From Purshia tridentata (Eukaryota; Streptophyta; Magnoliopsida; Rosales; Rosaceae), in the NCBI GenBank assembly GCA_003254885.1, contig QANT01007852.1, positions 1 through 64,000 of the forward strand: a DNA stretch of 64,000 nucleotides. The letters are read 5' to 3'. Position 1 is the stretch's first letter, and each line of letters opens with the position of its first letter. Shown piece after piece: positions 1 to 13,400 of this stretch. The position numbers and the translations under genes were made by a program. The notes under the pieces were generated by a model, which was not told the DNA's origin, did no database searches, and saw only the letters and a list, made by a program, of their open reading frames with translations.

Positions 1-218
1 AGAATGGGGGCACATATATAATCATATTTGTGTCTTTGTGTATCTGACTCAAACAAGATATTTGTGCCTTATTCATTTTAGAAACGCCAATTGGGGCAAC
101 AAATATAACTTTAGTGGCTGCTTCGTTACCAATGTTAAAAGAGCACAAATAATTGTGCTCTTTATTGTTAGAGGGCACAAATATTGTTCTATGCCTGACG
201 CTGTTTTTTCTAGTAGTG
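1..218 (+). mobile_element. CACTA (En/Spm-type) transposon end, cut by window edge
   Basis: Read on the minus strand from position 218, the sequence begins CACTACTAGAAAAAACAGC, a typical CACTA-superfamily terminal inverted repeat. Inward there are repeated subterminal motifs with the core GCACAAATA or its complement (around 127-180), as these transposases usually bind. The other end lies outside the window, so the target duplication cannot be checked; the three bases after the end are AAA. No transposase reading frame is visible in the part shown. Confidence 0.6.
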
Positions 219-920
219 AAAGGACAAATATTATTTATAAACAAAAATAATATTTCTCGATCACCCATCTCTATTTTGTTCTTTCGCTTGGAGAAGAATC
301 TCTCGTCATCAATCTTTCTCACCCCTACATCAATCTCTATGCTTTTACCTCTAAATGCATCTAAAACCATTTTCTCCATCTTTCTTATGTCGCTATTAGA
401 TTTGGTATTATGAATAGTTTGACAATGAAAATGCACAAAGGAAAGAGTAAAGTGCCTATTGAAAATATAAAACCTTAAGCGTGAAGATAACTACATAATT
501 AAGTACAAGAAAGCCTCAAAGTTTCCGATCCGATTCCTTTATATATATTTTGTGTGGATGTGTGTCGTTATCGTTGTTGCTATACTTGGCAAGTCATGCT
601 CTCGCGAATTTGCTAGAATATTATTAGGCGCCACATATAGCTAGCTTAGCAAAACAACAGTAGTAGTACTAGTAGTATTAGCCATAATGCATGGACTTTC
701 TCTCCCTTGATTTCCTGCTTTATATTTTATGGTCAATATAATCTTGGATTCTCGAGCTAAAAACTTTCTCTTTTCATTGCTCAACAAATTAGGACGTAGT
801 TCAAAGAGAAAACATCCATCACATACTAGGAGCCTGCAGTTAGAGATGGTTGTGAACTTGTGAATATATATATTCTCAGTATAATATATAATACATAGAG
901 GGGATATGGTCGACCATAAA
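219..920. other. AT-rich intergenic stretch
   Basis: Only short, unconserved reading frames are seen. No gene, RNA or clear repeat was recognised. The segment separates the CACTA end from the MITE. Confidence 0.5.
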
Positions 921-1199
921 GCCTTATTTGGTACACATAAAATAAAATTGGATAAGATAAGATAAATAGTTAAATTCATGTGTATTCAAGAAATAAAATG
1001 AAGGGTGTTTCTTCTAACTTGAAGAAAGAACAAATTACGTAATCCAATCATTTTTGGAAGAATTGGAAAGAATAAGTTTCTCTTTATGATTCGTCCATTT
1101 TAATACATGTTATTTTTTCAAGTTAGAAACTTTTTTCTTAAATTCATATAATTTAGTCATTTGTCCTACTCAATCCTATCTTATGCATCAAACGAAGCC
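921..1199. mobile_element. MITE-like element of about 280 bp
   Basis: The left end GCCTTATTTGGTACACATAA and the complement of the right end, GGCTTCGTTTGATGCATAA, form an imperfect inverted repeat of about 19 bp. Both sides are flanked by TAAA (917-920 and 1200-1203), which could be a TAA or TAAA target duplication. Small size, AT-rich interior and lack of coding potential fit a non-autonomous MITE, possibly PIF/Harbinger-like (which duplicates TWA). The superfamily is uncertain. Confidence 0.5.
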
Positions 1200-2258
1200 T
1201 AAAGTATTAATTGCATGCAAGTAGATGACTGAAATGAAACGTACATTTAAGCAATTATACACACTTTCCTAAAAAACTAAACAAAAGAGATATGGTGCTC
1301 GCACCAAAACAAAAAATAAAGAAATAGTTAATGATACAATCAACCTTAACTTGAAATCAGCAAGAGTTTGTACGGCCTCTTCCTCAAGAGTTTCCACTTG
1401 GGAAGGCAAAGGATACTACAAAAATCAAACTCTTATTATGGGGATCTACTCATGTGGACTCATATGGTTTCCATCTCGATCTATTACAGAGATTGTAGGG
1501 TCAATGCATAATTTTGTGCAAGGAAGCATTAAACCTTTGTTTTTTTATATGTCTATGCTAATAAGGTTATTAGGTTAGGTCATTACCTACCATGCCTAGT
1601 CTGAATTAAATCTTTATTCGATCAGAAACAAATTCTCAGCTGGAACAGAGTCAATTTTACCTCAATTCAGTACAAAATATGGACAAATAACAAATTGAAT
1701 TGAAGTTTTCCCCATCTCAATATCTCATTCCTCAAAAACAAAAAACAAAAAAGTTATCCCATTTCTTAAACTATACTAGAATTGTGAAAATAACAAGTTG
1801 CTTGTCCAACAAAAAGAAGAAAAAGAAAAAAAAAAAAAAGAATTTTGGATAGTTTAAAATTGATCTATATTCAATAATTTGAGCTTTGAGCTAATTAGCC
1901 AGGACTCAGTTGGGGACAAAACCAATTTTACAGATTTCCTAAATCACCCCCAACATGTTTACTTCTGTGTTCTGTGTTTTGTTGAGGTGCATATAACCAC
2001 AATGCAGCTATATGATCTTGAAGTAATTAATACTTTCCTGAAATTGCCGTGTACTCCCACATCATCACCATCAATTTCCACAAAACCATTTTTCTCACAT
2101 CTGCTTCTGTCCTACAATGAACAGGACTACGTACCTTCAAACTATAGGGCCCGGAGTTCATTAGATTAATTTTGAGAAGACATGCATTTAGGAAATGACT
2201 CCATCTGTCTGTCTGTGTGTCTCTAATGCTTATAACATGATCTTCAAAATAATCATTA
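1200..2258. other. Intergenic, includes 3' flank of the receptor-kinase gene
   Basis: No coding segment is supported. The right part, next to the stop codon at 2259, is expected to contain the 3' UTR of the minus-strand receptor-kinase gene. An A-rich run lies near 1815-1845. Confidence 0.4.
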
Positions 2259-5200
2259 TCAAAAGTCATAATCACTTGCCCGACGAGAAGCTCCACCATC
2301 TCTCGTGCTGCTCACAGTGCTAGAGTGACGAGAAGCTCCAAGACCAAGATCCTCTCTCATGTTCATTGTAGATTGCTGAACTAACCGCACCAATGACTGC
2401 ACCACCTCTGACATAGGTGGCCGGAATCCAGGCTCCGTCTAATAGATAAAAAGGATAATTAATTAATTAACATCCCGGCATTGTTAAGTGAAATTATAAG
2501 TCAAGAGCCACCTTGTCTATTTACCAATACTCACTACAAAAGAGTATGTGAACAGGTGCACTTCTAAGTTCTAACCAATATTGCAGAAGAAGCTTTCTTG
2601 AATTGAAATTATTGATAATCAAAGTTCTAGATGCCCAAATTCAAGCTGAACCAGGACCTGCAGGGTATCTAATCCTCTATATATGCCTCAAAAAAGGATG
2701 AGAACACTAAGTGGAAGCTATGAAAGAGCCTGTTAAGTCTTTACTTCCCTATATCTGTATATGCATGTGTTAGTGTTTGTGTGTATTGTGTCTTTGCAAA
2801 GGAGTTGTCAGAGGTGATTGGAAAGTGTGTAGTTCTCACCTGAACGCAGAGGGCAATGATATCAGCAAAACGAGAGACTGACTTGGGAGGGTACAGTCCA
2901 CGCAGAGCAGGGTCCACCATATTTGACAATGCATCGAGATCATGGAGCTGTGGGGTTGCCCATCGGACAAGGCACTGCTCTGAAGGTGGTTTTGTACTAG
3001 AGAAAGCAAGGAGTAAAACTGGCTAAGAATTGCAAGTAAAGCTTAGTGAATAAGAAAAATAAGGGAGAGAAGTGAGACACCAGTGTAACACACCTATCAA
3101 CAGGCATACGACCTGTCAATAATTCCAACATGACTACCCCAAAACTGTAAACATCACTCTTCTGTGTATAGGCTGATGGCTTCGTGCATTCTGGAGCATT
3201 GTATCCCATCCCAAGGTTTTGGCTAGTACGCTGAGAAGAAACCAAAGTAAAAACTTCTCACCATCACTATATAAATACTAATTAATCTCTTGCTCTTTAG
3301 AAGCAAAAGGCAGTTATCTTGAAATAAGCAAGTACGCAATCCTAGAAGCAAGTACAAAGATGCATTGAGTTTCAATAGACAGTGACTGACCTGATGAAAG
3401 GTTGCCAATCCATAATCGGAGAGACGAGGATTGAGTTCAATGTCAAGCAAAATATTGAGTGTTTTGATGTTCTTGTGAACTGCGGATGGATTGCAAACCT
3501 CGTGGAGGTACCTGAAAACAGTTTACAAAGAGTTGAATTACAATGACTAAAAGAAATCATGGTAAACCAAAATCGTTAATTGCTTCATTGAAAGCATGGC
3601 TAAGATAAATATAAAAATCATTACAGAGTTACACAATCATGCTAACCAACTTGGAATTTCATTGATCATGCAAATTTCTAAGAATATGGGCTTATAGTAA
3701 CTCTGAGGTCCAAATTATAAACATAGACAAACATATACATATATACATAAAGGTGCATCCAAACTAGGGACTCAAATATATTCATATTTGTATGGATAAT
3801 TGCTATAATGATGCAGAAAATTCAAATATGAAACAGTGTGCCTATGCACTCTGGCTACATGAGACACAAACAATCAAACATGGACAAAGAGAACCCAGAC
3901 CAAGTACATGATTAACAATTATTGGCTAGTGGGAAATAAAGGAAATTAAGAATTTATTAGCAATTCCAAGAGTAGTATATATTCACTCACTCGACAGCCC
4001 GGGCAGTGCCCAATGCAATTCTGACTCTTGTGTTCCAAGTTAGGGGATTGCTGTAGTCATCTGACATGTGTAAGAATGCATGAAGTGAGCCATTCCTGAA
4101 GTACTCGTAAATTAAGATATTGTGCCCATGTTCTGAACAATAACCAACAAGTTCAGCAATGTTGGGATGGCGAATCTTGGAGATAGTTACAACAATTTCA
4201 GAAAATTCCTGTGGTGGTGAGCCTTTAAAAAGTGAGGAGTCGATCTTTTTAACAGCCAAAACCTGATATGCATATGGCGAAAAATTATTAGTAAAATTTG
4301 AGAAGTACCTTTTAATGAGAGGGGATTATCTCTAATTACATTATTTAATCAAAAAATTGAGCACAACCAAGTCATAATATCAGAAATTACCAATTATATC
4401 CAATCACAAGAATGCAGTAGAAATCACATAACAAATTAGTGGCTGGCTATTCCAAATGAGACAGCCGATAGAAATTCAATTAAAATAATTGTAATAAATG
4501 GCAATGAATTATGGATGAAAAGGGGGAGCCAAGATTCGTTTTAAAAAATCACATGTATTGGCATAAATGGTGATTTGTAAAAGTTATGTGTTTATGTTTA
4601 CATAAACTATAGGTTTATGCTACAAATTATAACATGAACCAATACAAGGTGGCAAGTAGAAACTATATATGTAGTTTAAACAAAATATACCTTCCCATCT
4701 TCATATTTAGCCCTATATACACGTCCAATGCAGCCCTGCCCAAGAAGGCGAGCTGGCGCAAAGTTGCCAGTAGCAATCTGCAAATCTGCCAAAGAGTAAA
4801 CTGTAGCTTTTACAGAGGTGCTTCTTCTGGCAAAGGATTGCAAACGGCCAGAAAGCGACTTAAGACCCGTTGATGGAGATTTTTGAATTGGCTTTATGTC
4901 AATTGAAATGGCTGAATCCATAGGCTTCATGTCTGCCACCGGCATATCATCTAGTTAGTCGAGAGCAGTCCAACATTTACCATACTCAGAATGAGGCAAG
5001 GAATTCAAAAAGACAGTATAGTAGAAAGTTGATAAAAATTCATGAAGTGACAGATATCAAATGGCCAGCCAATACAATATTTTGACTGCATGACCAATGG
5101 GACAGGAACTTAGGCTTGGTGGCAAGCAATATAGGTGGAAAGTTCATAACGAAAACATTTAGTTAAGTATATCTACAGTAGCTAACATACATTGTACCTT

Positions 5201-7134
5201 AAATGAATAACATATATTTCATTACTAGACAGTTCTAGTAATAAGAGTATAACATCATTATAACAACCTCAAGTAAAAAAAATTTGCAAAAAGAGAGTCC
5301 AAATAGGAGTGTTATAAAACTTTATCAGAAACCTATAACCAAAGACATTTTAAAGACAATTCTAGTACTATATTCCACCAAAAAAAAAAAAATTCTGATT
5401 GAAGAGAGCTACCTTTGTAGTCAGAATTCAAGTCTTTAGTTAATTCCTTAGATGAATAGGCAGAAAAGGATTTACGCTGGTTAAGCCTGTCATCTTCAAG
5501 AAGATGTGAACTAGATTTAGATTTTCTTCTTGAAGAAAAAGCAATCACAATTGCAATCAGCAACAATATGCCGAAAGCTATCCCAGCTATGGTTAATCCT
5601 CTGCCAACAGAAGAATTCCCAACCGCTGATTTGGCAGACTCTCGCCTACTACGTGCACCAGGGGGAGAAGGTGGAGCTGGCCCAGATGACCAAGAATTTC
5701 CTCCAGTTCTTCAGATAGATAATCAAAAAGTCAGAAACAAATTCTTAAGCACTATATCCTTACTTGATAATTTAAAAGGATACTCACTTTGCTATACCCT
5801 TCAAATCCTCAGGGACCCAGCCAGTAAAGTGGTTGTTTTCAACATTCCTGCCAGCATAGTAATGATTCATTGTATGAAAACATTTTACCAACTGTAGCAG
5901 GTACATATGGAAATAATAAAAAAATTAAAATTCATGAAAAAGGTTTTAACAAAAATCTAGTAGTATTTTACATTTTAATATATGAACCACCATTCATAGA
6001 ATAAAATCTATCACAAAGTATACTTACAATTCCTCAACGGGAGTGTACATAAGGACATTTATCGAACCAGTAAATTGATTGTTCTGCAGATACCTGCATG
6101 AAGACATAAAGGAGTTAACAACGAACCTTGAATATATTGATTTCGATTCAATTGTTTCTTACAATTTTTTGAGGCTTGAGAGCTTTCCAAAACTCTGAGG
6201 CAAGTTGCCAGTCATTGAGTTGTAAGATAGATCCCTGTACGTCATTTCATGATATCATGATGTTGGTCAATTTAAGTTAAGTATAGCAGCACAACTCTCT
6301 GTCATATTTAAATACAGAATACAAGAAGGAAAAAATAACTATCGAATCCAAATAACATTTCTACTGGTCAGATTCTCAATAACTTTCAGGAAATATTCGA
6401 AAGCTATTAGTTTCCTCTTCTTTTTGTTTTTATTTTTTATATTTTATTGTAAGCATAGCATTTCCAAAGCTTAAGAGGGCAATCAGGGTAATGGACAGTA
6501 GAAGCCCATACACAAAAAGTTCAAGAGGAGTTTTAAGTTTGTAATTTGTATTATAGGGAGAGACAGAAGCACACATGAAACTTGGTGCTACCATTTCTGG
6601 GCATAAACCAGTTTAGTTAAAACTAGACTCAAGACCCTAGTTCACATAATTTATTAAAAAGAAAATGTACATTTGTAAAAGAAACACACCAAAAAGAAAA
6701 GAAAAAAGGAATAATAAGGCCTTAAATGAAAGTATGAAACATTAGCAGAACATACAGCTCTTTGAGTTTAGAAAGTTTCCCAAACATATCGGTCAGTTGT
6801 CCGTTGAGCTTGTTATGATCAAGATTTCTGCACAAACCCACAAATTTTTGAGAACATGGGAGTGACTTCTGAGAAGATTATGCTAACACAGGAACAGTCC
6901 TACTTACAGAGTTTCCAGGTCAGACATCTGAGATATTGAATATGGCACGGTATTTGTTAAGCCATTTCGAGAAAGATCTCTGCACATCAAGGTCATGAGA
7001 TTAGTATTAACAATGATGGAAATCAAGTGAAATCTAATTATAGGAAAAAGCCATTGTAACAAATTTTCTAAGAGATAATAAGACCACACTTCTTAAGAGA
7101 TAATAAATTTTTTAATCTGCAGATTGTATTAAAG

Positions 7135-7174
<40 letters not shown>

Positions 7175-8292
7175 TCACACAATGTTATAGAATATGAAAT
7201 GTTTGTCTGTAGACTTACATGTACTTTGCATTAGGAGGCAGCTGATATGGTATATCACCTTTGAGGTTGTTCTTGCTTAAATCACTGTACTATGTCGAAA
7301 AAATTCATGGCGTTTAGGTTATTTGCTTTGAGAAGAAAACAAAATAAAAATAAAAATGCCTATTCTAATGAACTGGGGCTCACAAGCGGGTGACAGATGT
7401 TAAGCTTGAAAGCTGGTAGCCCATTGATCCACTGAGCCCAAGGTCAGACAAGTCTCTGCAAAAATTTAACAGAAAAGATGGAACTTGTGAGTTTTAGACA
7501 TATAAATCTTGTCAAATATTGAACTGTTAGCTCTCAACATCATAGATTTGGATAATGCAAAAGAAATGAGAAATACATTTCAGTTACAGATGAGCCTGAG
7601 CATTCGATCCCTTTCCAGGAATCACCACAAGGGTCACCGCCACTTGATTTCCAACCGCTTAGTTTTGAATGAGGGTTTAAGCTGTTGTACATCACATTAA
7701 GGGCAGAGACTGCAAGATACAGTAAAACATCGGAAAATTGATATAGAATATATGAAAGCAACTTATTTTTTCATGGAAGGAAACAAACAAAATCGATGAT
7801 CTAGATTCAGACTTCAGTTAGAAGCTTCTTTTGTTTTTTGACAATAGCCCCAAAGCCATGGGTTAGGCACTTTTTTGTTTCTTTTCAATTGATCATATGA
7901 GGAAGATCTCTCAAGGTCCCTTTGCCCAATAATGTTGCAATTTTGTTCATCTACTAAGAAATGCAGAATTAACATATGGTTCAAATAGATTTTCTTTTTT
8001 TTCCCAAATTTTTCAATATGAACCACAAATTCTCATTGGATGGTAAATGGGTAATCATATTTCCTCATAGATTCATTCACATATTTTTCTTTATATGCTT
8101 TACCTGAAAATATTCTGAACCCTCATAGAAACATTGAAACTACAATGAAAATCTAAATACAAGAAACCACAAATATTAGACTAGAAAGTTAGAATAGATA
8201 TGCAAACCATCTTGGGAATTGGTCTTGGAATATACACAGGTGGTGAAGAATCCAAACAAAACAACCCACAACACCAAAATGTTGTGGAACAT
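2259..8292 (-). CDS. STRUBBELIG-family LRR receptor-like (pseudo)kinase
   Basis: Plasma-membrane LRR receptor of the SRF family, which act in tissue morphogenesis and cell-surface signalling. Sixteen exons were joined by hand in frame to 706 aa: 8208-8292, 7577-7709, 7384-7455, 7219-7284, 6908-6979, 6756-6827, 6163-6234, 6028-6093, 5788-5847, 5413-5708, 4691-4950, 3991-4262, 3391-3511, 3094-3230, 2840-2996, 2259-2438. The protein has a signal peptide (about 1-22), an LRR N-terminal cap with [12 protein letters not shown], LRRs to about 230 (several encoded by 66- or 72-nt exons), a short Pro-rich linker, a membrane helix (about 271-290) and a kinase-like domain. The glycine loop GQGCIG and AVKK lysine are present. 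The HRD motif reads HKN and DFG reads DYG, so catalysis is doubtful, as in STRUBBELIG itself. The C-terminal tail is Ser/Arg-rich and ends SDYDF. The exact SRF member is not assigned. Confidence 0.93.
7137..7172. repeat. (AC)18 microsatellite in an intron
   Basis: An uninterrupted AC run lies in the receptor-kinase intron between exons 4 and 5. It could serve as a length marker. Confidence 0.95.
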
Positions 8293-9180
8293 CCTTTCCC
8301 TCACAGAAAGAGAAGAGAACCCCAGAAAGTGAAAATGTGATATGGGTTTTGATCCAGGAAAAGAAGAAGAGGATTTGCAATGATGATTGAAGAAAATCTT
8401 GATTAACCCATGGGAAGAAGCATCCTTAACTTTATATTTTTGGGTTTTGTCTCCTTAATGTTTTGGTGAATGTTGTTGTTAGCTGGGTTTCTTGGGTCAG
8501 TTTCCGACAGAATTTTTGAGTTGGCTAAAATTAGAGAGAAGAGGAAGAGCAAGGCATTGAGAATGTAGAGTTAAAATTGGTTGACAAGGACAGAATTTTG
8601 CAACAGTCTGAGCGAAACGTGAGGACAAAATGAGAGCCTCCCGAGCCCCAACGTTTTCCGGACTCTCTCAACTTCGCGCCTCTTTCAACTGTTTTTCAAA
8701 GGGCCGCGGTGGATACTCTTTTGGAATTTCATCAATGCGCTCCGTTTCAACTATGGGCCCCAATCGCACAACGAAAAGTTTCTTGTATACAATTAGCGGT
8801 TAACATCCAACCTCTCACGTGCTAATCACCTGATAAGCTGTTTTAATTTTTAAGCATGTGGTGAATTTCTTTTTCTACAAATGATCACTTAATTAATACG
8901 TAACGTAACGACTTAATTTTAAAAAATTGTATATGATAGTGGTCATTGTATGTGACAACTTTTTTTTTTCCTTAATAATAAAATATATAAGTCATATAGA
9001 CACCTAGAATTTGGCCTAATGAAGAAAATTGGGGTAGCCATACTTTGAGATCAAGATTTAGTCTTTCTTCGTCCGCCAGAACAATAAACACAGCCTATTG
9101 GACTAATCGAGGGCGTTCATAGTTATAAGTGATGTTAGTAATATTTTTAGTTAAAGAAAAGTGGTACCTATTTTTGGCGT
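8293..9180. promoter_or_regulatory. 5' leader and upstream region of the receptor-kinase gene
   Basis: This lies directly upstream (minus-strand sense) of the ATG at 8292-8290, so it should contain the 5' UTR and promoter. An upstream short frame at 8189-8380 overlaps the start in another frame. No single core promoter element is convincing enough to place. Confidence 0.35.
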
Positions 9181-10491
9181 TTTAAGTTTGGTAAAATTCG
9201 AGCTTTAAAACAAAATGAAAAATGTTATTTCTATCAATTTTTCTTTTTCAAATATTCATTATTATCCCAACGTATTCCACCATATGTCCTTTATTTTCAT
9301 TGTTCTTGATATCATTAGTCATAATATTTTATTGGTACCATTAAAATTAAAATATTTCAACAAAAATAATATGCATACTTATGTAATAATTTTTTTTTGT
9401 GCACAAAAAATTATAAATTAGTAAAATGCCTTTTTTTCTCCAAACAAATAAGTTAAAAACATTTTCAACATCATATTCATTTTAGTAATTGTAAACAGTC
9501 ACAATAATATTGTATTACAATTTACCAAACACTTAGCTGACTTTACTTCACAGCTGTTTTGTTTCACAGTAGTTTTACTTCACAGCAATACCAAACTAAG
9601 CCTTAATCCTTTTTGACTGGAAATTTTTTTAAAAAACTTAATATATAGCCTCCAAAACTCATATTCTACACCCTAAAAAGGTATAGGGTAAACCCATACT
9701 CCATATCCTAAAATACAGGGTGAAGGAAGTAGCACCGAACATTTGTTGCAGCACTTGACTATTATAAAAAAATTTTGCTGAGTGCCGAGAACTCGGTAAT
9801 AGATATCCGCAAAAATAAATGTGGACTCGTCCGTCAAAGAGTGAAAAAAAATTAACACATATCCTCAAGGTAATAATTGATACACAAAACGAAGGATACA
9901 AGAATTGTACTCACATACAGATAAATATCATGGCCCAAACGCCTTACCCTCAGCATTTCTAAAAGCTTCTAATGCAGCTTTGAGTTTACTGCAGAAATGC
10001 CCGAGTCATCATACAGGAGAAATGAATTCGTCTGCCCAAGTGCAGCTACACAACCTTGTACTCTGTACCCCAAAATTCAAATAATGACTTGTCGGGACTC
10101 TTAACATTAATAAGCTTTTCCAACTCATCAGCGCAATCCAATTGGTAACCTTACAATATAAATGTGGTAGGGGAATATATACAGAAAAAGAAAAATCCTA
10201 CACAGTAGGTGAGAAACAAAAGTTGGGAAAAAAAAGTTGGGATATTTAGCATTATTGATATATTAATAATTTACACAATTTGGAAGGCATGATTTACAGA
10301 AATTCAATAAGGATTTACCCCCCTCTTCCCCCCAACCCTTCTTCTCATTCCTTCTTTTTCAAAAGAGAGGAGACACTTCTCACTCTTACGAAGAAAATGG
10401 TAGCCAGACTTTATGGTAGACGTCCCTCGTCGATAATTTATACAAGACAACTCTACTAGTCCCTCCAAAATTAGTTGTGATGCCAACAAAG
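9181..10491. other. Intergenic: possible MITE, then 3' flank of START gene
   Basis: The segment ending near 9605 contains, on the minus strand, TTAGTTTGGTATTGCTGTGA and repeated CTGTGAA motifs, which look like one end of a MITE. A matching left end near 9185 shares only GTTTGGTA, so the element is not established. The stretch 9900-10491 adjoins the START gene stop codon and probably holds its 3' UTR. No gene is seen. Confidence 0.35.
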
Positions 10492-13400
10492 TCATGCACC
10501 TGAACTTTGACTTGATGAATCACCACGCTTATTCAGTTTGGTCAAGATGTATGCCACGGCAACTTTAGCACCCAGGCTAGAGTGACCACGATACAGGCAG
10601 GCCACACCACCAAGAAGCAGCAAGCCATTAGCTAGCAATTTCTTTGATGGTGTTCTTGACAATTTCTTCCCCCCGTCAGTAGCCGATCTATGAACAATGG
10701 TTCCTCCAGCATTTGATTGAGAGGTCATTCCATCCGTGGCTTCTAATTCATGGGGAAACTATGTGGAGGAGAAGTATGAAGAAGATTAGATATGTTACAA
10801 TCTCTGAAACTAAAAGAAACCGCATATGAATAAACCTAAACTATAGATATGATTCGGGCATTTCCTTTGAAATCCTTCTAGTTAATGCTATGACCAGGCT
10901 GCACAACACTAGAAACTTGTGCTCATATATGCTCCAGATGTAAAAGAACCTTTTCAGGATCAACCCAAGTTTAGTCAGCACTCAAAACGCACAAAGTTGG
11001 TTAGAGCTTTTAAGTTAAAAAAAATAAAAACATGAAATCCTTAAGAAACAGCACAATATGGCATGATTTAGAAACCATGATGCTTACAGAGCTGTGCCCA
11101 AACAACTAACCATCACAAGGAACTTGTTTATTGCTTAAGACCAAGAGAGTTCAACTACCTCAAGGTCCTCAACTAAATCCCTAGTAAAATTAATGCCTGG
11201 TTACAAACATAGCCAAGTACCTTGATGAATTAGAGAAATGATTTACAAACTAAGGTATATAAACAATTAAGCAATATTACTATATAGAAGAAAATTTTCC
11301 TCACCTTTTTAATCAAAGTGACAGCAGTAACAGAACTTGATTGATGACAGCTGATTCTAGAATATTTGCGTAGTGCACTATCCATCTTACATACATAACT
11401 CCATATGCCCTTAGAAAAAGCCAGTTTTGCCATCTCCACATTTAAACCAGCATCTTCTTGGTGAAACATTCTGATCTCACAGGCATTTCTACCAGGTACT
11501 GTAATAGATGAATAAAAATCACAAAACTAAACAGTTTCTGTTTCTTATTTTAATATATAAAATACCACGTTTACAGATGTAATGCTGTCTGCTAAAATGT
11601 CAACCAACCAAGCTTTTAAGTGTAAGTGGTGCTTAAACAGAAGAAAATCATTGCTTTATCCACTGCCAATACAGAAGCAAAACTATAATGATCCTTACTG
11701 CACCATGTCCAATAGTATGCTCAATTAAGCATATGCTTTATTGGGAGTAGACTTAATAGTTCACAGTATGAGTTTCTGAAACAAACATGGAAGCAGCTCA
11801 AATTGATTTATAATAACAAATAAATTATGAAGAGTGATTAGTTGGGAACTTGCCTTTTCTGATTTGCCAACCAGATCTGAAAATACTAACACGCACATAC
11901 TTCTTCTGACGTGGTGCCAAAGGATGATCACATTCCTGTCATCACCAAAAATTGAAAAAATAAATATAAGGTGACTAATAAAATACAGGTGACTGATAAA
12001 AAGAGGCAGATAAGTTCTTAAAGGATTGAGAACATCAAAAGCCAAGACAAATATGGTCTACTAAGTAATAAACATATGGTCTTATGTCACTATGGCTCTT
12101 GTTCAGCAAGTTGAGAAGCATCCAACATGGTGAATAATGGTTCTACAACCTATGCTAGCTACCAGACCAAAGCTTTGGACATTTTGAATGATGGTGGGAA
12201 AAAGGGAAATAGACAGCATAAAGAACGAAGAATTATCTAGCAGTCTAAACTGAAGAACCACCAAATAAGATAGTTTTAAAGAACAAAAGATAAACATGGA
12301 AGATTGCAGAAGTCCATTGGGAGACGTTTGGAATTAAAATTGCAGAAGTAATTGCCATCACCTACCTTGATAAAACAGTAGAATGTTTTATTTTTCCCCT
12401 CCCACAATCTCCAAGCTAATACATATTCTCTCTGTGTCAATAGTGGAAACTTTTTTATTGTCCGGCCAACTTCAACCCCATTGGTTTTGTCCACTTGTAA
12501 CTGCTCATGCTCAATCAGCATCTTGTCCCATTGCTTTCTGTAATCATTGTCCATGTAGAAGTCTCTCAGCATCTCAGGAGAGCAATTCTCAAATATTGTC
12601 ACACTCAAGTATTTCATAGGACCATCCTGAAACATAGATACATGAACTCAATTTCATAACCTTAATTTTCCAAAATCAGTAGAGTAAAACAGGGAAACAA
12701 GTATTTGTGTGACCAAAGGATTCTAAACCAAGAGGTAGATGCCTCAGGCAATTTTGGGGTAAAGAATATTTTAACTTGTTTTTAAAAATTGGAAAAATAA
12801 AAAACTGGTTTTAGTGAAGCATAGAAAAAATTTAAAATAAAATGAAGAAGAAAAGTATAACACATAATTACAAGAAAACTAGAATCAAATAAGTTACCCA
12901 GAAAAGATAGTTAAATTCCTTGATCTATCACTTTTACGTGTTTGTTAATGGGTAAAAGAAAGTTTGTGTAGTTGGGTAGGTGGCTTCATGAATGTCTGTA
13001 TTTGTGTGTTTTGGCTCATGTCTGTGTGTATGCATGGCGTACAAAAGATGCTCTACTGAGGGCCTCTTAAGATTGAACGCTAAATGTAGTCTCCTAAACT
13101 GTAAAAAACTAACCTAGCATGATAATGAGTTTATGTTTAAATGTGAACAAAAAGCTGGAACTGGTTCAACTTGACATGCCTATGACAACCACAAACTTAA
13201 ATCATATAATTGAAAGGGTAAGCAGAGCAATACATAATCAATTCAAGTCCCACACAGGAGTACAAGATGAATGACCTTAGGCTTGCAGCATTTAGCATTG
13301 TAGGATAGAAGATCATTTCTCTTGTCTATGACATTTTCCCATTTCTCATTCTGACCAATCTTCCCATCCAAATTTTCAATTAGAAACTTCAAGTCTGCAT

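Noticed and set aside
4634-4873. 79-aa plus-strand frame
   Set aside because: It is the antisense shadow of receptor-kinase exon 11.
9181-9605. Complete MITE
   Set aside because: Only the right end looks like a MITE terminus; the left end shares too few bases to call an inverted repeat.
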